The notes under the pieces: model-generated
What the model was told of the DNA's origin: nothing
What the model saw: only the letters and a program-made list of their open reading frames with translations
Database searches by the model: none
From: Paulownia fortunei
Lineage: Eukaryota > Streptophyta > Magnoliopsida > Lamiales > Paulowniaceae
Reading direction: 5' to 3'
Length of the DNA: 64,000 nt
NCBI GenBank assembly: GCA_019321725.1
Contig: CM033106.1
Location: forward strand, 27,702,118-27,766,117
Part shown: positions 25,690-38,750 of the stretch, piece after piece
Numbering within the stretch: the stretch's first letter is position 1
Layout of the letters: each line of letters opens with the position of its first letter
Position numbers and translations under genes: made by a program

Positions 25690-26660
25690 TGTCATTCGGG
25701 GATAAAGATGTATGAAAACTACCAAATGTACACCTTGGGCCAAGAATACACAATTGTATTAAAAAATAATTTTTGTGGAAATTAAGATATACTAAAGGAC
25801 CAAATTGCCCTTGGTAGGCCAAAATGCATTAAAATGACTTGAACTGATCATTGTGCCCTTTTTGGGCCAAAGGGTCACAAATGCAAGCAAATATTTAAAA
25901 TGGCCTTCTTAGGGCTAAAATAACCAAAATGCCCTTTAGAGGCTAATATGCATGATTATGCATAAAAATGACTAAAGTACAATCCATGGGGGTAAAAATG
26001 GCCTTTTGGGGGTCAAAATGAAAAAAGTGCCTACGAATAACCAAAACGCCCTTTCTTAAGAGAGAGTCTGTGTGATGTATGAAAAATGTGAGTGTATATT
26101 TAGGGCTGAAAAATAGGCTTAATAACGTGAAATGTCCAAAATATTCTCCGATGGATAGAAAAGTCGTGTTTAGATATAAATATGATGCTAAGTGTCTAGA
26201 CGTAGAGCTTGGTTTTGAAAAAAAAAAAGACTAGGAGGAGTGTGGGGCTAAGATGACATTCATGCTTGGAAAAATAATGAAAAACTCCTAATAAATGCCT
26301 AAGAGTGGAAATATGCAGAAATTGTTCAAAAATATTTCTAATGAGTAAAAATACCCTTGATGGGTCAAAATAACAAAGATACCCTTAATGATGCAATAAT
26401 TTATAAATAATTAAAAAGTACGCAGAAAAATTATAATGATGCAGAGAATTATGTTATATGTTTGAGAATGCTAGAAATGCAGAAGAAAACATCCTTAAAT
26501 GGTGAAATGACCAAATTACCCTTTTTGGAAAATAAAAATAATAAAAATATGTGAAAAAAATATGAAAGTACATAGAATATTTAGAAACATTGAAACATGT
26601 GCCCGTAAAGGGTGACAAAACGAAATGCCCTCATTTTGTGAAAATTTGGAGAAACGGGAA
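25690..26660. repeat. Diffuse repeat of AAAATGACCAAAATGCCCTTT-like units
   Basis: Short blocks resembling CCAAAATGCCCTTTTTGGGC recur irregularly, for example near 25800, 25850, 25925, 25990, 26040, 26350, 26510 and 26620. Spacing is variable, so this is a degraded minisatellite or repeated motif field rather than a strict array. Confidence 0.55.
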
Positions 26661-27359
26661 AAATATGAAGAAAAAAAATGCTAAAAAAGTTATAAATGGA
26701 CTAACATGATGACATGTGATGAAAAATGCATGAATTGACGACAATATGAATATGCATGTTTTGAAAATGATGAAAATGCAAAAATCATGAAAAATGAGAA
26801 AGTGCTTGGGAATAGATGATCAAGTCATGGTATCATTATATATGTACATGGAATGATCGATTGCCATTCTCCTCATGCTTGGGATGAAGGGATTACAATA
26901 CTTACAGGGATGAAGGCCTTCTAATTTTATATCTCATCTTCTATGCGAATACACGAGCTTGATTCCTCCTATTTTCTTCAAGCTTTGGGTTATTTTGAAG
27001 TATTGGTGAAGACATTAGAGTGGTGTGATGACTCTTGGTGTTATAATATGTGTATATATGGAGAGGTGTGTTTATATGTGTATTTTTGTATATTATGTGT
27101 AGTGTTGAATTTTCTAAGTCGTAAGTGTAAGTGAGGAGAGTTTTTGAGAGCTTGAGAGAGTTTATGTGTACAAATGAATATATTTAGTTTGTGAGAATGT
27201 GTGCTGAGTGTAAGTAATTTGTATGTGATGTTTTGGAGAGTTAAATAGTGTTTTTTATGATGTTTAGTGTGTGAGTATGTTTATTTAGGACAAAAATGTT
27301 ATGATGAAGAGGTTTGTCTTCAATGTACACATAAGAGATAAAATAGCATAACAATTCGA

Positions 27360-27705
27360 AAAAGGACGGAGATTTTGCCTAGAGGGTGGCACGACCCTAT
27401 AGATTTTGTGCCAAAGGCCGCTCAGCCCATCAAAGAGTTGTGTGGCCCTTTCTGCTGGCTAACAACCACCTTCTAAGGCAAGACAGAGAGCGGGTTCTTT
27501 TGGTGTTCAAGGATAGCGTGGCCCTTTAGCCTTCTCTTATGGCATCTGTCATGGGATTCTAGAGGACTGTATGGCTAAGGTAAGGGTCGTGTGGCCTCCC
27601 AGGTTGGTCCTCTTTTTTTAGGATAAATTTTTCGAGACTTTATCTTTACATTGAGCTGGAGGGTGGGGTAGCCCAATAGAGGGTCGTATGGCCCACTGTA
27701 GTGGT
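27360..27705. repeat. Spaced repeats of a TCGTGTGGCCC-like motif
   Basis: Variants (ggcacgacccta, gtgtggcccttt, gcgtggcccttt, tcgtgtggcctc, tcgtatggccca) occur five or more times within 350 bases. This GC-richer island sits in AT-rich surroundings. Its function is unknown; it looks like part of the same transposon debris. Confidence 0.45.
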
Positions 27706-28100
27706 CCCTCCTTTTTTATTTTTATTTAGGTTTTTTTATTGGATATGATTGATTTAGATTTTTTTGGTGTTCTTTATTTTAGATAAATTTTTTGATATTT
27801 GGTACAGTGACCTATCTACTATTAAGCCTTGGAATATAGGGGAGTGTCTGAATTTTTCTTCGCCCATTCTCTGTGATCCAATGATATTAAATGAATTGAG
27901 AGTATTTTACATACAACTTCTTCACATTAATATTGATGTGTAGAATGTTAAAATTATCATCCTACCCCAAAAAGTGTCAAAATACCTAAAATACTTAGAA
28001 TCTACATCTTTTTGCATGGGCCTAACCCAACCGAGATGGCTTGACGGTTTATTCATTGAGGTTATGGAACGCAAGAGTCGATGAGATTTAAACACGTGGA

Positions 28101-30560
28101 CCATATCTTATACGATCTATGTGGGCCAACCAATTAAATACTATGTTGCATAATTTTTAAAAAGTAATTTTTTCATATTTACTCATTTTGCTTTTTAATT
28201 TTTTACGATTTTTCGACCTAAATTAATTTAAGTATTGAATGATTTTAGTTGAGTACCACCCTAATAAATTTAACGTGTATTAATATTTTAAATCATTCAA
28301 AACTCAAAATATCCAAATTCATATCATTTCGAACTAAAATCAGATACACTAATTCTTCCCGAATCAAATATATTTTCTTCCCTTACCTCTTAATTCTCCC
28401 CAAATCAATACATTACATGCATGTTAAAGGGGTTAAAAAGACAAGATTAAAAAAAAAAAACATGGATTAAGGAAGGAATAAAGTTTTGGTTCATGAGTGG
28501 AGGTACCACAGCTTGGCCCTGGCCCAGCTTATCTCTATCATTGTCGGATTCGGGTTGTGAGACTCCAAAATATGCTCTTTTGCCATATTTATTCAATTAT
28601 AATATGGTAACACTGCTATTATAGAAAAAATTATTAAGCGTTTAAACGATAAGAAGAGAAAAACCGAGTAAAGCTATATCTTAAGTTAAAGGGAAAAAAA
28701 ATTAGTGAAAATAATGGATTAGTGGCGTTATTATGAGGATGGTTTTTGCACCTCACCTCACAAATATTTTCGCGTTATATTTTGGATCTTAAATTTTATT
28801 GAAAAAAATATTTTTAAAAAAAATTCATCATTTGAAATTATATTTTTTATGCTTTTCCTTTACTACTTTTTTCCCACTAAAATATAAGGTTCAAAGAAAT
28901 TTAATTTACATTCCATTTTGTGTCTAGGAATAACGAAGGAAAGTGACAAGGATCAACGGGCAAAAAAATAATTGAAGGTCAAATTTCCTCGCATTTTTCT
29001 TTGTGACAAAATAAGGAATAATTACCTAATGTAGTCAATGTATAATATATATATATAATTATATTTACATTCATCTAAATTTCTTGAGTATTTTCTATTA
29101 ATTTCAAAACATATCATTAGTTAATTAAAGAGAACAAACTCCTAACTACACAAAGAATGTAGGTTTTGATAGACTTGCATGGCGATGATTAATGCAGCTT
29201 GCTCGGGAGATGGGCTCACTAATTCTGACAATGCCTTTAAAGAAACCCTTTGATGATAGTATGCTTTAAATCCCCAAAATAGGACCTACTTATGTTTCCA
29301 TAGTCTAGAGGCTTCATATATTCACCCCCACCCCACCCCACCCCACCCCCACATACACACACATACAAAAAATAATAATAAGTTAAAATTATTTATATCA
29401 AATTTATATTTTATTTCATATTATAAATATATATTAAATATATTAAATATTATTTATAATGGTGTCAATTGGTGATAAAAAAGGCTCACGGCCTAAGTTG
29501 GCGACCTCAATTGCACTTAGGAGATGGCGACCTGCTAAAGTTGGCACAAGTGGCCGAGCCTTCGTCATAATATGTAGCGGAGGGGGCTTGCGATCGTGGA
29601 GCCCCGACACCAAAAAAAAAAAAAAACATATGAAGTATTTTTTTATAAATATTTAATTATAAATCATATACACTACTCATAAATTTCAATATAAATTAAA
29701 GTTGGAGATAAAAAAAAAATCATTGTATTTGTCAATTGAAAGACAATTTCAATAAAACCTGGAGGGCGGCCATATGCCAGAAACTTTCTGGATAGCATAA
29801 AACATTGACATGAACCAATGATTAAACTGGTACACACTACAGAGAATATACCAAATTTTAGCTGACCTAAACTTTGGTCCGTCAATTTTTTGGTCGTGGG
29901 ATGGGGTTAGTAAATGGTGGTAGACCTTCTAGTTTGGTACACTTCCTTGAATTTGATTTGCCAAGAATGAATTATGGCAACAAATCAAATTATATACTGA
30001 ATATGGACATTTCTTACTGGAGTGATTATTTATCCTGTCCTGATGTGGGAACATCATCACCCTGTTGATATCAAGAAATCATGTGCCCTACTATTTACCA
30101 CGAAAATATTGGTATTTAATAAGTAGAAAAAAAAATTATAAATTGGATGTGAAAATATTAAATTATTTGGATTATTTCACATTATATATATAATTCGTTT
30201 GAACTGTATGTTATTTTCGTGTCCAATCCATATACTAATCTTCCAATAGTGTGTGATGTGTATGCATTTAGACAAGGACTTGAAAAATCAGCAAATGAAT
30301 TCCAAAATTGCAATAATTTCAGACAAATATACTTTACTTTCAATATTAGTGCTGGATTCTGGTTCCAACTTTACAAACACAATGGAGCTTAGTTGTATCA
30401 TATATTTCCCAAAGACATGAACAATCAGAAAAAAGGTGGTCCTCTCCATAAATATCAAAATTATTTCAAACATCATCTGCATTATATAATACACCTATTT
30501 CTTTAACTTTTCATCATCTCCTCTTGTTATCAGCAGAGTGTCTTGAGATAGTGATAAGTC

Positions 30561-30607
<47 letters not shown>

Positions 30608-31031
30608 GTACATAAACTTGTCATTATATATATATATGTATGTATATGTGGAGAGAGAGAGAGAGAGAGCAGAGGGAGAAAATCTTAAAAGTTACTTTAA
30701 AAGGAAGGATATGAAACTCCAGTCTTGTTTCTGAATTTAATGGTTAAAGAAGAGCATTATTAGTGAAAAAGATCCAAAAAACAGTGTTAGTCTGCCCATT
30801 ACTTCACAGCCTGTGGGAGGCCTAGAAATCCGTGAGAAAGCCGACAATTAGAGATAATTCCAAGCATCCCCATGTGGGATTCTCCCTTTTTACTCCATCT
30901 CTCGGCTTCTCTAGTCTAGTAGTTATGCTCTGCTCATTTTCTCAGTTTCTCTACACTTCTTCTCGGGTAGTGGCACTTTTTGAATAATTCTTGGCCTGAA
31001 TTTTCTTGTTTCTCTAGGTTTTTTTTTCACC
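28101..31031. other. Spacer and upstream region of NPH3
   Basis: No gene is visible. It contains a (CCCCA)n run (about 29324-29350), a GC-richer patch of unknown origin (29480-29610), a (TA)n run at about 30563-30602, and a (GA)n run at about 30651-30670. The GA run and the following 350 bases probably belong to the NPH3 promoter and leader. Confidence 0.55.
30563..30602. repeat. (AT)n microsatellite
   Basis: An uninterrupted AT dinucleotide run of about 20 units lies in the upstream region of NPH3. A 20-base GA run follows at 30651-30670. Confidence 0.95.
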
Positions 31032-33838
31032 ATGTGGGATTCAGAAACAGAATCAGTCGGAGGACGGGATTACGGAAATGGAGTCCTGTCGACGAGCAAA
31101 CCTGGAGTGAAAACTGATGGTTTTGAGCAAAGAGGCCAGTCCTGGTATGTGTCAAAACTTTTCTTGGTAGGATTATTTGTTAACCTATAGTGTCACTTGA
31201 GGTTTTGTAGCCATAATTTATTAATATTTGTTAGTATTTCAATGAGAATTTAAGGCTACTAAAATGTAATGTTTGTCTGCAAATAGGTATGTTGCAACTG
31301 ATATTCCGAGTGATCTTTTAGTCCAGATTGGAGATGTCAGTTTCCATTTACACAAGGTAGTTAAACTCTACATTTAGATATTAGTTATTTTCATCAGTAT
31401 GCTGTGAAAACATCATTAAAAAACACAACAGCCTTTAGTTTGTAATCATGGAACTGATCGATAATGTTTTCACCTCTATAGTATCCTCTTCTTTCTCGAA
31501 GTGGGAAGATGAATAGAGTCATATACGAATCACGGGACGTGGAGTTGAATAGGATAGCTCTAGATGACCTTCCAGGAGGGCCTGAGGCTTTTGAACTGGC
31601 AGCAAAATTCTGCTATGGAATTGCTGTTGATTTAACAGCTACTAATATCTCTGGCCTGAGATGCGCCGCAGAGTACTTGGAAATGACCGAGGATTTAGAA
31701 GAAGGCAATCTAATATTCAAAACTGAAGCTTTTCTCAGCTATGTGGTTTTGTCCTCATGGAGAGATTCCATAGTAGTGTTAAAAAGCTGTGAGACGCTGT
31801 CGCCTTGGGCAGAAAATCTCCAAATTGTTAGAAGATGTAGCGAGTCTATTGCTTGGAAGGCTTGTGCCAATCCTAAAGGAATAAGATGGCAATATACAGG
31901 AAAGCCAGTTAGATCAGTTTCCAGCCCAAAATGGAATGAGATGAAAGACTCTAGCCCGAGCAGAAACACGCCAGTGCCCCCTGATTGGTGGTTTGAAGAT
32001 GTTTCTATTCTCCGGATTGATCATTTTGTGCGAGTTATTACTGCAATTAAGGTAAAGGGTATGAGGTATGAATTGATTGGAGCTGTAATCATGCATTATG
32101 CGACTAAATGGCTCCCTGGTATGATAAGAGAGGGATTGGCATCAGTATCGGGGGCACCTGTTGATGAGGGAAGTAACAGTAGCAATAGCAATGGTAGTAG
32201 CAGCAGCTGGAAAGGGGGGCTTCACATGATTGTGGCTGGAACTAAAGAGGATTTACCAGCAGTTCAGGCTAAAGATCAGAGAATGATTGTTGAAAGCCTG
32301 ATAAGTATAATCCCGCCACAGAAAGATAGTGTTTCTTGTAGCTTCCTTCTTAGGCTGCTGAGAACGGCAAACATGTTGAAAGTTGCTCCTGCGTTGGTTA
32401 CTGAGCTGGAAAAACGGGTCGGGATGCAGTTTGAACAGGCCACATTGGCAGATCTCCTCATACCTTCTTACAACAAAAGTGAGACCTTGTACGATGTTGA
32501 TCTTGTTCAGAGGCTTTTGGAGCATTTCCTGGTTCAAGAGCAGTCAGAAAGTTCAAGCCCCAGCAGGCAGTCATTTTCTGATACAAAAATGTATGATGGA
32601 GCTCAAAGGGGGACTAATACAAATGCCAAGATGAGAGTGGCAAGGCTTGTTGACAGTTATCTTACAGAGGTGTCAAGAGACAGAAATTTATCCTTGACAA
32701 AATTTCAAGTCCTGGCAGAGGCTTTACCAGAATCAGCTAGAACTTGCGATGATGGATTATACAGGGCAGTTGATTCCTATCTTAAGGTAATACGTCTCAA
32801 ACTTGTCTTCATTTTTATTGGAATTTGCACTGTTTTCATCAGTTACTGAAATAAGATTGGAATGATAATACAGAAATTTTGGCGTGCCTTAGTAACTGAA
32901 TACTTATTTCAATTACAATAGTTGTTCAAGAATCAATAATTTCATGACATATTATCTTAATCAGTGCATCAGAATCAAACTCATGCCTATAGAGTTGCAA
33001 TTAATCCCTGACAGAATGAGGATATATGAAAGAGGGATATCGAAATGAAGACTGATAAGTCTATCATATATAATTCTTCTCTTCATTATCAAGATTTACA
33101 GTAAAATCTGTCATTGGAAAAACACAATAATGTAGTCAAGTCAAGATAGGAAACTAATAGGTAAACTATAAGTCCCCTTATGCAATTGCAGTTTTCAAAC
33201 TAATGCTCGTTTGTTCTTTGTTTCATTTAAGAAATTATTTCATGTATTCAAGAAACCATATTTAATTGATGTTTTCTGCTCACAACACAACTTGGCAGGC
33301 ACATCCAACACTTACAGAACATGAACGGAAGAGGCTCTGTCGTGTAATGGATTGCCAGAAACTCTCCATTGATGCATGTATGCATGCTGCCCAAAATGAA
33401 AGACTCCCACTCAGAGTTGTGGTGCAAGTCCTCTTTTCTGAACAGGTGAAAATAAGCAATGCGTTAGCCAACAGCTCCCTGAAAGAGGCTGGTGAATCCC
33501 ATTACCAGCCCTTGATAGCTAACCGCAAAACGTTACTTGAAGGAACTCCTCAATCATTTCAAGAGGGCTGGGCGGCTGCAAAGAAGGACATCAACACTCT
33601 GAAGTTTGAACTGGAAAGTGTGAAAACTAAGTATTTAGAACTCCAAAACGACATGGAAACGTTACAGAGACAGTTCGATAAGGTACCAAAGCCGAAACAA
33701 ACATCAGCATGGACCACAGGTTGGAAAAAGCTGAGCAAGCTCACTAAGATGACAGAAAACAACGATATTGGATCCCAGGTTCCAAATGCAGATCTGACTA
33801 GAAAGACTCCTAGAAGGTGGAGGAATTCTATTTCCTGA
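31032..33838 (+). CDS. NPH3: NPH3, BTB-NPH3 phototropin-signalling adaptor
   Basis: The exons 31032-31144, 31287-31356, 31482-32786 and 33299-33838 join in phase to 675 residues; all introns are GT-AG. The start MWDSETESVGGRDYGNGVL matches NPH3 N-termini. A BTB/POZ domain spans about residues 45-140 (SDLLVQIGDVSFHLHKYPLLSRSG onward, cited in part). The NPH3 domain runs from DWWFEDVSILRID at 229 to about 540. A coiled coil lies at about 588-624, and the protein ends RRWRNSIS. In Arabidopsis NPH3 binds phot1 at the plasma membrane, serves as a CUL3 substrate adaptor, and is switched by 14-3-3 binding to the phosphorylated C-terminal serine. That RRxS motif is intact. It is shorter than Arabidopsis NPH3 (about 746), mainly because the low-complexity linker near 32160-32220 is short. 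The next gene matches SAC51, as in Arabidopsis. Confidence 0.96.
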
Positions 33839-35946
33839 AGCATCAGCAGCCCTGAACAAAGAGATCAACTGATAAGTTATACTTTATGTAGTCCAATTTG
33901 TATTTCAAGGTTTTCTATTTCGTTTTCTTTTTTCCTCTTACAATATTCGTTAAGTTTCTTATCCACAGCATGTACTGTTTCAGAAAGTAGCATCGTCTTA
34001 TTACCAATCTTTCTGTCTTGGGATGATTAATTTGTCTGTAACTGTAACTTATGGTTTTACATATGTTTTCTGTTTGGAGATGGAAGCTCCAGTTAATTTT
34101 CATCAAGCACCGTACCCTTTCGCATTTGAAATCATAAATTATCATGTCAGAAAAAGTATTCCAAAGCAGATGATTACTTAGTTCTAGGATTACTTGCCAT
34201 ATATTTGATTCGACAGTTCTGCAATGAAGAATTGGAAAGCATAAACACTTGAACAGCCGCATGCATTCCTTAATATGTGTTGCACTTTCCCTTTCCAAAC
34301 ATGTCTGCAAATGTATATCTCATCGCCCGTATAACACGTGCAATATGCACACCGTTGCAACATTGTAGACTTGCAGTCATGCTAAACATTTACAAACAAT
34401 ATAAACAAGGATAAAACACCACAAGTGACCTGCGGTTGTAATAGTATCACTTGATTAGGCCTAACATGGAAACAGGATTCATTGACGCTTGACATATGCT
34501 TGGAAACTCCACAATCAGACTTCAAAGAACAGGGCATGCGACATTTTGTTTTATTCGGGTTTTAATAAAAGAAAGAAAGATTGTTTCTATGGTTGGAAAA
34601 TCACTACTTTGATCTCTTTAAGGCCACAGAAGGAGAAAAGATTCTTTGAAACCATTGACAAAAATGGAACAAGCATGATGAGACATCCCACTTCAGATCA
34701 TGTCTATAACAGAAATGGAGACACAATATGTGCATCCAAAAGTCAAGATTTATGATGGAGTTTGCAGAGACTAAAAAATATGTCACTTACTATTTACTGT
34801 AAGTAATGAAACTACAATGTAGATTTTGGCATCCTTTACAAAGGAAAGAATGGTGGTCTTGGAGCAACCCATCGCGACTAGGAAGTTGTCGATTATTGAG
34901 TTGATCTATAACATTTTTATTGTCACACTATTACATTGATAACTTTTTTAATTTAAATTATTTTAAGAAATACATGGACAATTTCGATCAATACACTTAT
35001 CTTACACAATATAATACTTTTGATTTTAACTTTATCGTCGGAGGTTATTTTCGACATACATCTGAAGCCTATAATAGTTGTTTGCTCGTGTTGTATGTAA
35101 AAACTCATCATTCAATCAGTATTGATGAGGAGGAATTGATTCTCATCGACTCAAAATTCACCTATACACCCCACCTTATACATAGAAATTAACGACTTCG
35201 CTCTTACATTTAAAATTAGCTACATCATCAGATATAATGAATAAGATTTTCTCTCCACCGAACAACACCCAAAACAGGAAAAGTTGGTTGGTAATCCAGA
35301 ATCAAATAGTCTATTGATAATAAATAAAACAGCAACAGAGAAACGAACCATTTGCAAGTAAACTCTATTGCGTAATGAGTTAGGTTTCAGAGGTTTATTA
35401 GAATACCATGTCGAAGTGATGGCTAATTAAGTAGGCTCACCGAAGTCCAATTAAACATCTTATCCATACCCCACATGTCTGGTACTTAGAGTATCAACTT
35501 AAGTATTCTCTCTCTCTCTTTCCTCATGTCATTATATACTACAAACACATTTAAAAAATTAAAAAAAAAAAAAAAAGTTGTATGCAGTAGAAAAATCAAG
35601 AGACTAGGATTTGGACATTAATGCAGCATTATTTCTATTAAAAACTAGTATAATCTCACATGCACATGCAGATAACATAGAAAAATATAGGGAAAGAAAG
35701 AAAAAGAAACTGCAATTGTAAGTGTTAGCCAATAAACATTGACTTACCCTTCAACCTTTTAAGCTTAATTTGCATAAACTTTTTTTCACTTCAAGAACTT
35801 ATAATTTCCTTTTTTTCATCAGATTGGCCTTTCAAGTTTCAATTCCCAAGTGGAGTTGATGTGATGTTTCACTAGAGTAAGTTTTGCTCTTTATCGGCAT
35901 GTATTACATTTTTGTATTTCATTTAATATTTTATATCACATATTTA

Positions 35947-35987
<41 letters not shown>

Positions 35988-38750
35988 CAAATATAAATTA
36001 TATATAAAAAAATTATATACATTACGAGAATATATTATATGGAATATAAGATGAAACAAATTCGAATTAAAAATTAAAGCGCTGAGTGTAAAATATTTGT
36101 CATAATTTAATTTATTATCCCTTTTTTCTTTATTATAGTCATGAAAGTATTGTTATTATTCTGAAAATCATATGTGTATATATATATAATTGTTTTATCA
36201 ACTTGTAAATTTGATTATGCTTGTTTTTTCTATCATTTGTTACTTTTCTTTTCTACTCCCCATTAAGAAATTTAATGCTAAAATCCGACCAGCCAACTTT
36301 AGAATTTGGCATAATTAACTACTGACGAAGAAAATGAGCATAATTTAACTATATTATTGTAATTCAAGAAATATATACAATAAATAAGGGACAGGAAAGA
36401 AAGAAATAATAGCTAGATTCATTAATGTCATCAATCAAATTTAAATAATAAAAAAAGGCCTGTGACAATGGTGAACCTACCAAATGATGAGTTTCTACTT
36501 GTTATAATAATTAAGAGTAAATTGTGTGACAACATATATTAATATAAGACTCTGAACTTGTCATTTTCTGCAGAAGATCTTCAATCTTATATACCAAATA
36601 TGAAATAAGAGTATCACTATCAAAATTTTCAACAAGTAAGAGAATGAAAGAGATAGTTTCAGAGTCCAAACTTTTCTACTACATACATTAATTCGTTAAT
36701 TACCACATGATGCAATACATTAGTATATAAAAAGAGAAAAAAAATAATTAATAGTAGGTTAAGGAAACAATTGATGGTTAATTAATTTAAGAATGTTAGA
36801 AATGGCATCCCAGTTTGATGTTGTGCTTGGAATATCATTGTTCATTAAGTCAATAACTACCTCCATGAATCAAAGCAGCTGTTAGGTATATGATAATTGT
36901 GGCAGTCCTTTTCAATCCCTTGCCAATAATGGTTTATACTGTATGTTATAAATTGTCTTTTTATTTTTTTTAAAAGTACTTTTTGTCTTAATTTCCCAAC
37001 CATTTGTTGAACCACCCTGCATCATCAAGAGTAGAAAAGTTTCCAAGTATACAAACCTAACAATTGACAAAATTTGCAGAAATTTCATGTTCAAGACTTT
37101 CATATATTCATATCTGATAAAAATTATCTTTTTAGGGTTGAAATACAAACTAAAGTGTCAAATTATTTTATACTTGACTCAAAATCAATCGCCAAAAACT
37201 CATTTGTGGAGCTCTGTTCATTAAACATAACGAATTAAATTTGAACATATTTTTTCGTTCGATAAGATGTGATACTCGGTTCGACTTCAACTCGATTAGT
37301 AAAAAAATGATAAAATATGTGTAAAAAATTAAACTATTTAAACTTAATTCGTGTTTCATATTAAAGTTCGATTCGATTAATAATCAAAATAAATTCAAAC
37401 ACAAATTTTAAAGCTTGATTAAAATTTAAACAAACATAAATAACAATGTGTTGAAACTCCAATCGATTTTATTTATGCCCCTAGCTCCATTTGCCAAAAT
37501 AAGTCCAATAGGTATGCTGCAGCAAATTCTAATCATTCCCCAGTTTTTCTATTGCAACGCATTTTATTGTGATTACGTTCTTAAATATATAACCTTCTTT
37601 TAATTTACCTAGCCATTCACCAATTCCCTTTTTCTTTTCTATAATGAAATTGATAACTCTTTCTCCAAAAATAAGTAACAATTCCCTCATTTTTTTATTT
37701 TTTGTTTTCTTTTCTTGACCCATTTTGGATCATAAAAATAAATGATCACCTACCTAGCCAGAATAGCACTCGAAAATCCTCACCAAAAATTGGTCCCACG
37801 CCACCAGCATCACAAGCACTGGAGAAAGCAATCACACTGGACATCATTTTCTTATCAATAAGGCCCCAAACAATAAAACACGAAAAAGGGACGAAAAAAT
37901 AAAATAAAACAAAAAAGAGTAACACAAAAGTGGTTAGAAAGTGGAAAAAAACACTCAGACCATATAATAGTTGTGCATCTAAAACAGTATCATTACAAGC
38001 ACAATTGTAACAGTACTATTTATTACAAGCACACGACCTTACAAGAAAGACACAAAGATCCATGTCCTTCCTAAAAAGTACAAAACATGAAGCCTCCCAA
38101 ACACACAAATGTTACAACAGAAAGCTCACACAAGTGGAAAATAAACAACAAGATTTGATGATGGATTGGTGTAAACGAATTCATGATGAATCTTGGAGGG
38201 GGTCCCCTTCATGCCCTGGTAAAGCCAATATCTTTCACTCAGTGCTGAAAGGCCAAAGTAAAGATTTTCAGGGAAAAAGCATAAAAATCAAGAATGGAGG
38301 GTGGGACCCTAATCACCAAACGCGCATGCTCTCAGTCCATGGAGGTTTCTCAACAATCCTGGAAAAGGGGTCCTCATTTACAGCAAAGCACACCACTATA
38401 CCATTACCATGCGTCCAAATCTGCCATACTTACTTTAATCCAGGAAAAGCTTAAAAATAATCATTTCAAGTCAACAATTATAGGCCCAATTTTCTTTCAC
38501 CACCTGAGAGTAATGAGAGATTGAGAGTAAAGAGAAAAAATTCATCCCATTAAGCTCGTCGGTCATTGGTCCACAGTACATACTGTGCACTAATAGAGTG
38601 AAAAGCGGTAAAGGTTGAGCAAAAAGGAAAAGCCACCTTACTACTTTCAAATCCATCAATAATTTTATTCAAACACACACTTAATGGTTTTTGGCTACCC
38701 GTTGGTCTGGCGATTCCAATCGACCAACAGTGTCCGCTCCAAACAAACTG
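33839..38750. other. Intergenic spacer between NPH3 and the SAC51-like gene
   Basis: It begins with the NPH3 3' UTR and ends with the probable 3' UTR of the minus-strand bHLH gene (about 38060-38750). Between these the sequence is AT-rich, with a (TA)n run at 35949-35982 and a dispersed repeat copy at about 37205-37440. No gene was recognised. Confidence 0.55.
37205..37440. repeat. Dispersed repeat with TTCGATTCGATTA motifs, copy 1
   Basis: This resembles the stretch at about 48820-49050. Both share, in order, a TTAAACATAACG/TTAAGCATGACG-like start, GAACATATTTTTT, ACTCGATTAGTA, an AAAATATGTGTAAAA/AAAATATGTAAAA block, TTCGTGTTT/TTCGTATTT and TCGATTCGATTAA. Both are AT-rich and non-coding. The transposon class is not resolved. 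Confidence 0.6.

Larger units (their letters stand above)
23041..28100. mobile_element. Gene-free transposon debris, probably non-autonomous LTR-type
   Basis: About 5 kb contains no credible coding sequence but shows transposon-like structure. It opens with GGAAGGTATTAGGCACCCCC, a string I associate with plant retroelement debris. It then holds a 42-bp degenerate tandem array (23533-23865), a nested solo-LTR-like insertion (24196-25475), a diffuse AAATGCCCTTT-type repeat (about 25690-26660) and a spaced TCGTGTGGCCC repeat (about 27360-27700). Outer LTRs, a primer-binding site and a target duplication were not found, so class and ends are uncertain. Confidence 0.5.

Noticed and set aside
29459..29656. 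65-codon frame in a GC-richer patch
   Set aside because: No recognisable domain, ends in a poly-A run, and no neighbouring exon-like sequence. It is perhaps a fragment of an unknown transposon.
33915..34310. 131-codon minus-strand frame after NPH3
   Set aside because: It lies over the probable NPH3 3' UTR, lacks any family resemblance, and has biased composition.
38062..38454. 130-codon plus-strand frame downstream of the SAC51-like gene
   Set aside because: It is antisense to the probable 3' UTR of that gene; no domain was recognised.
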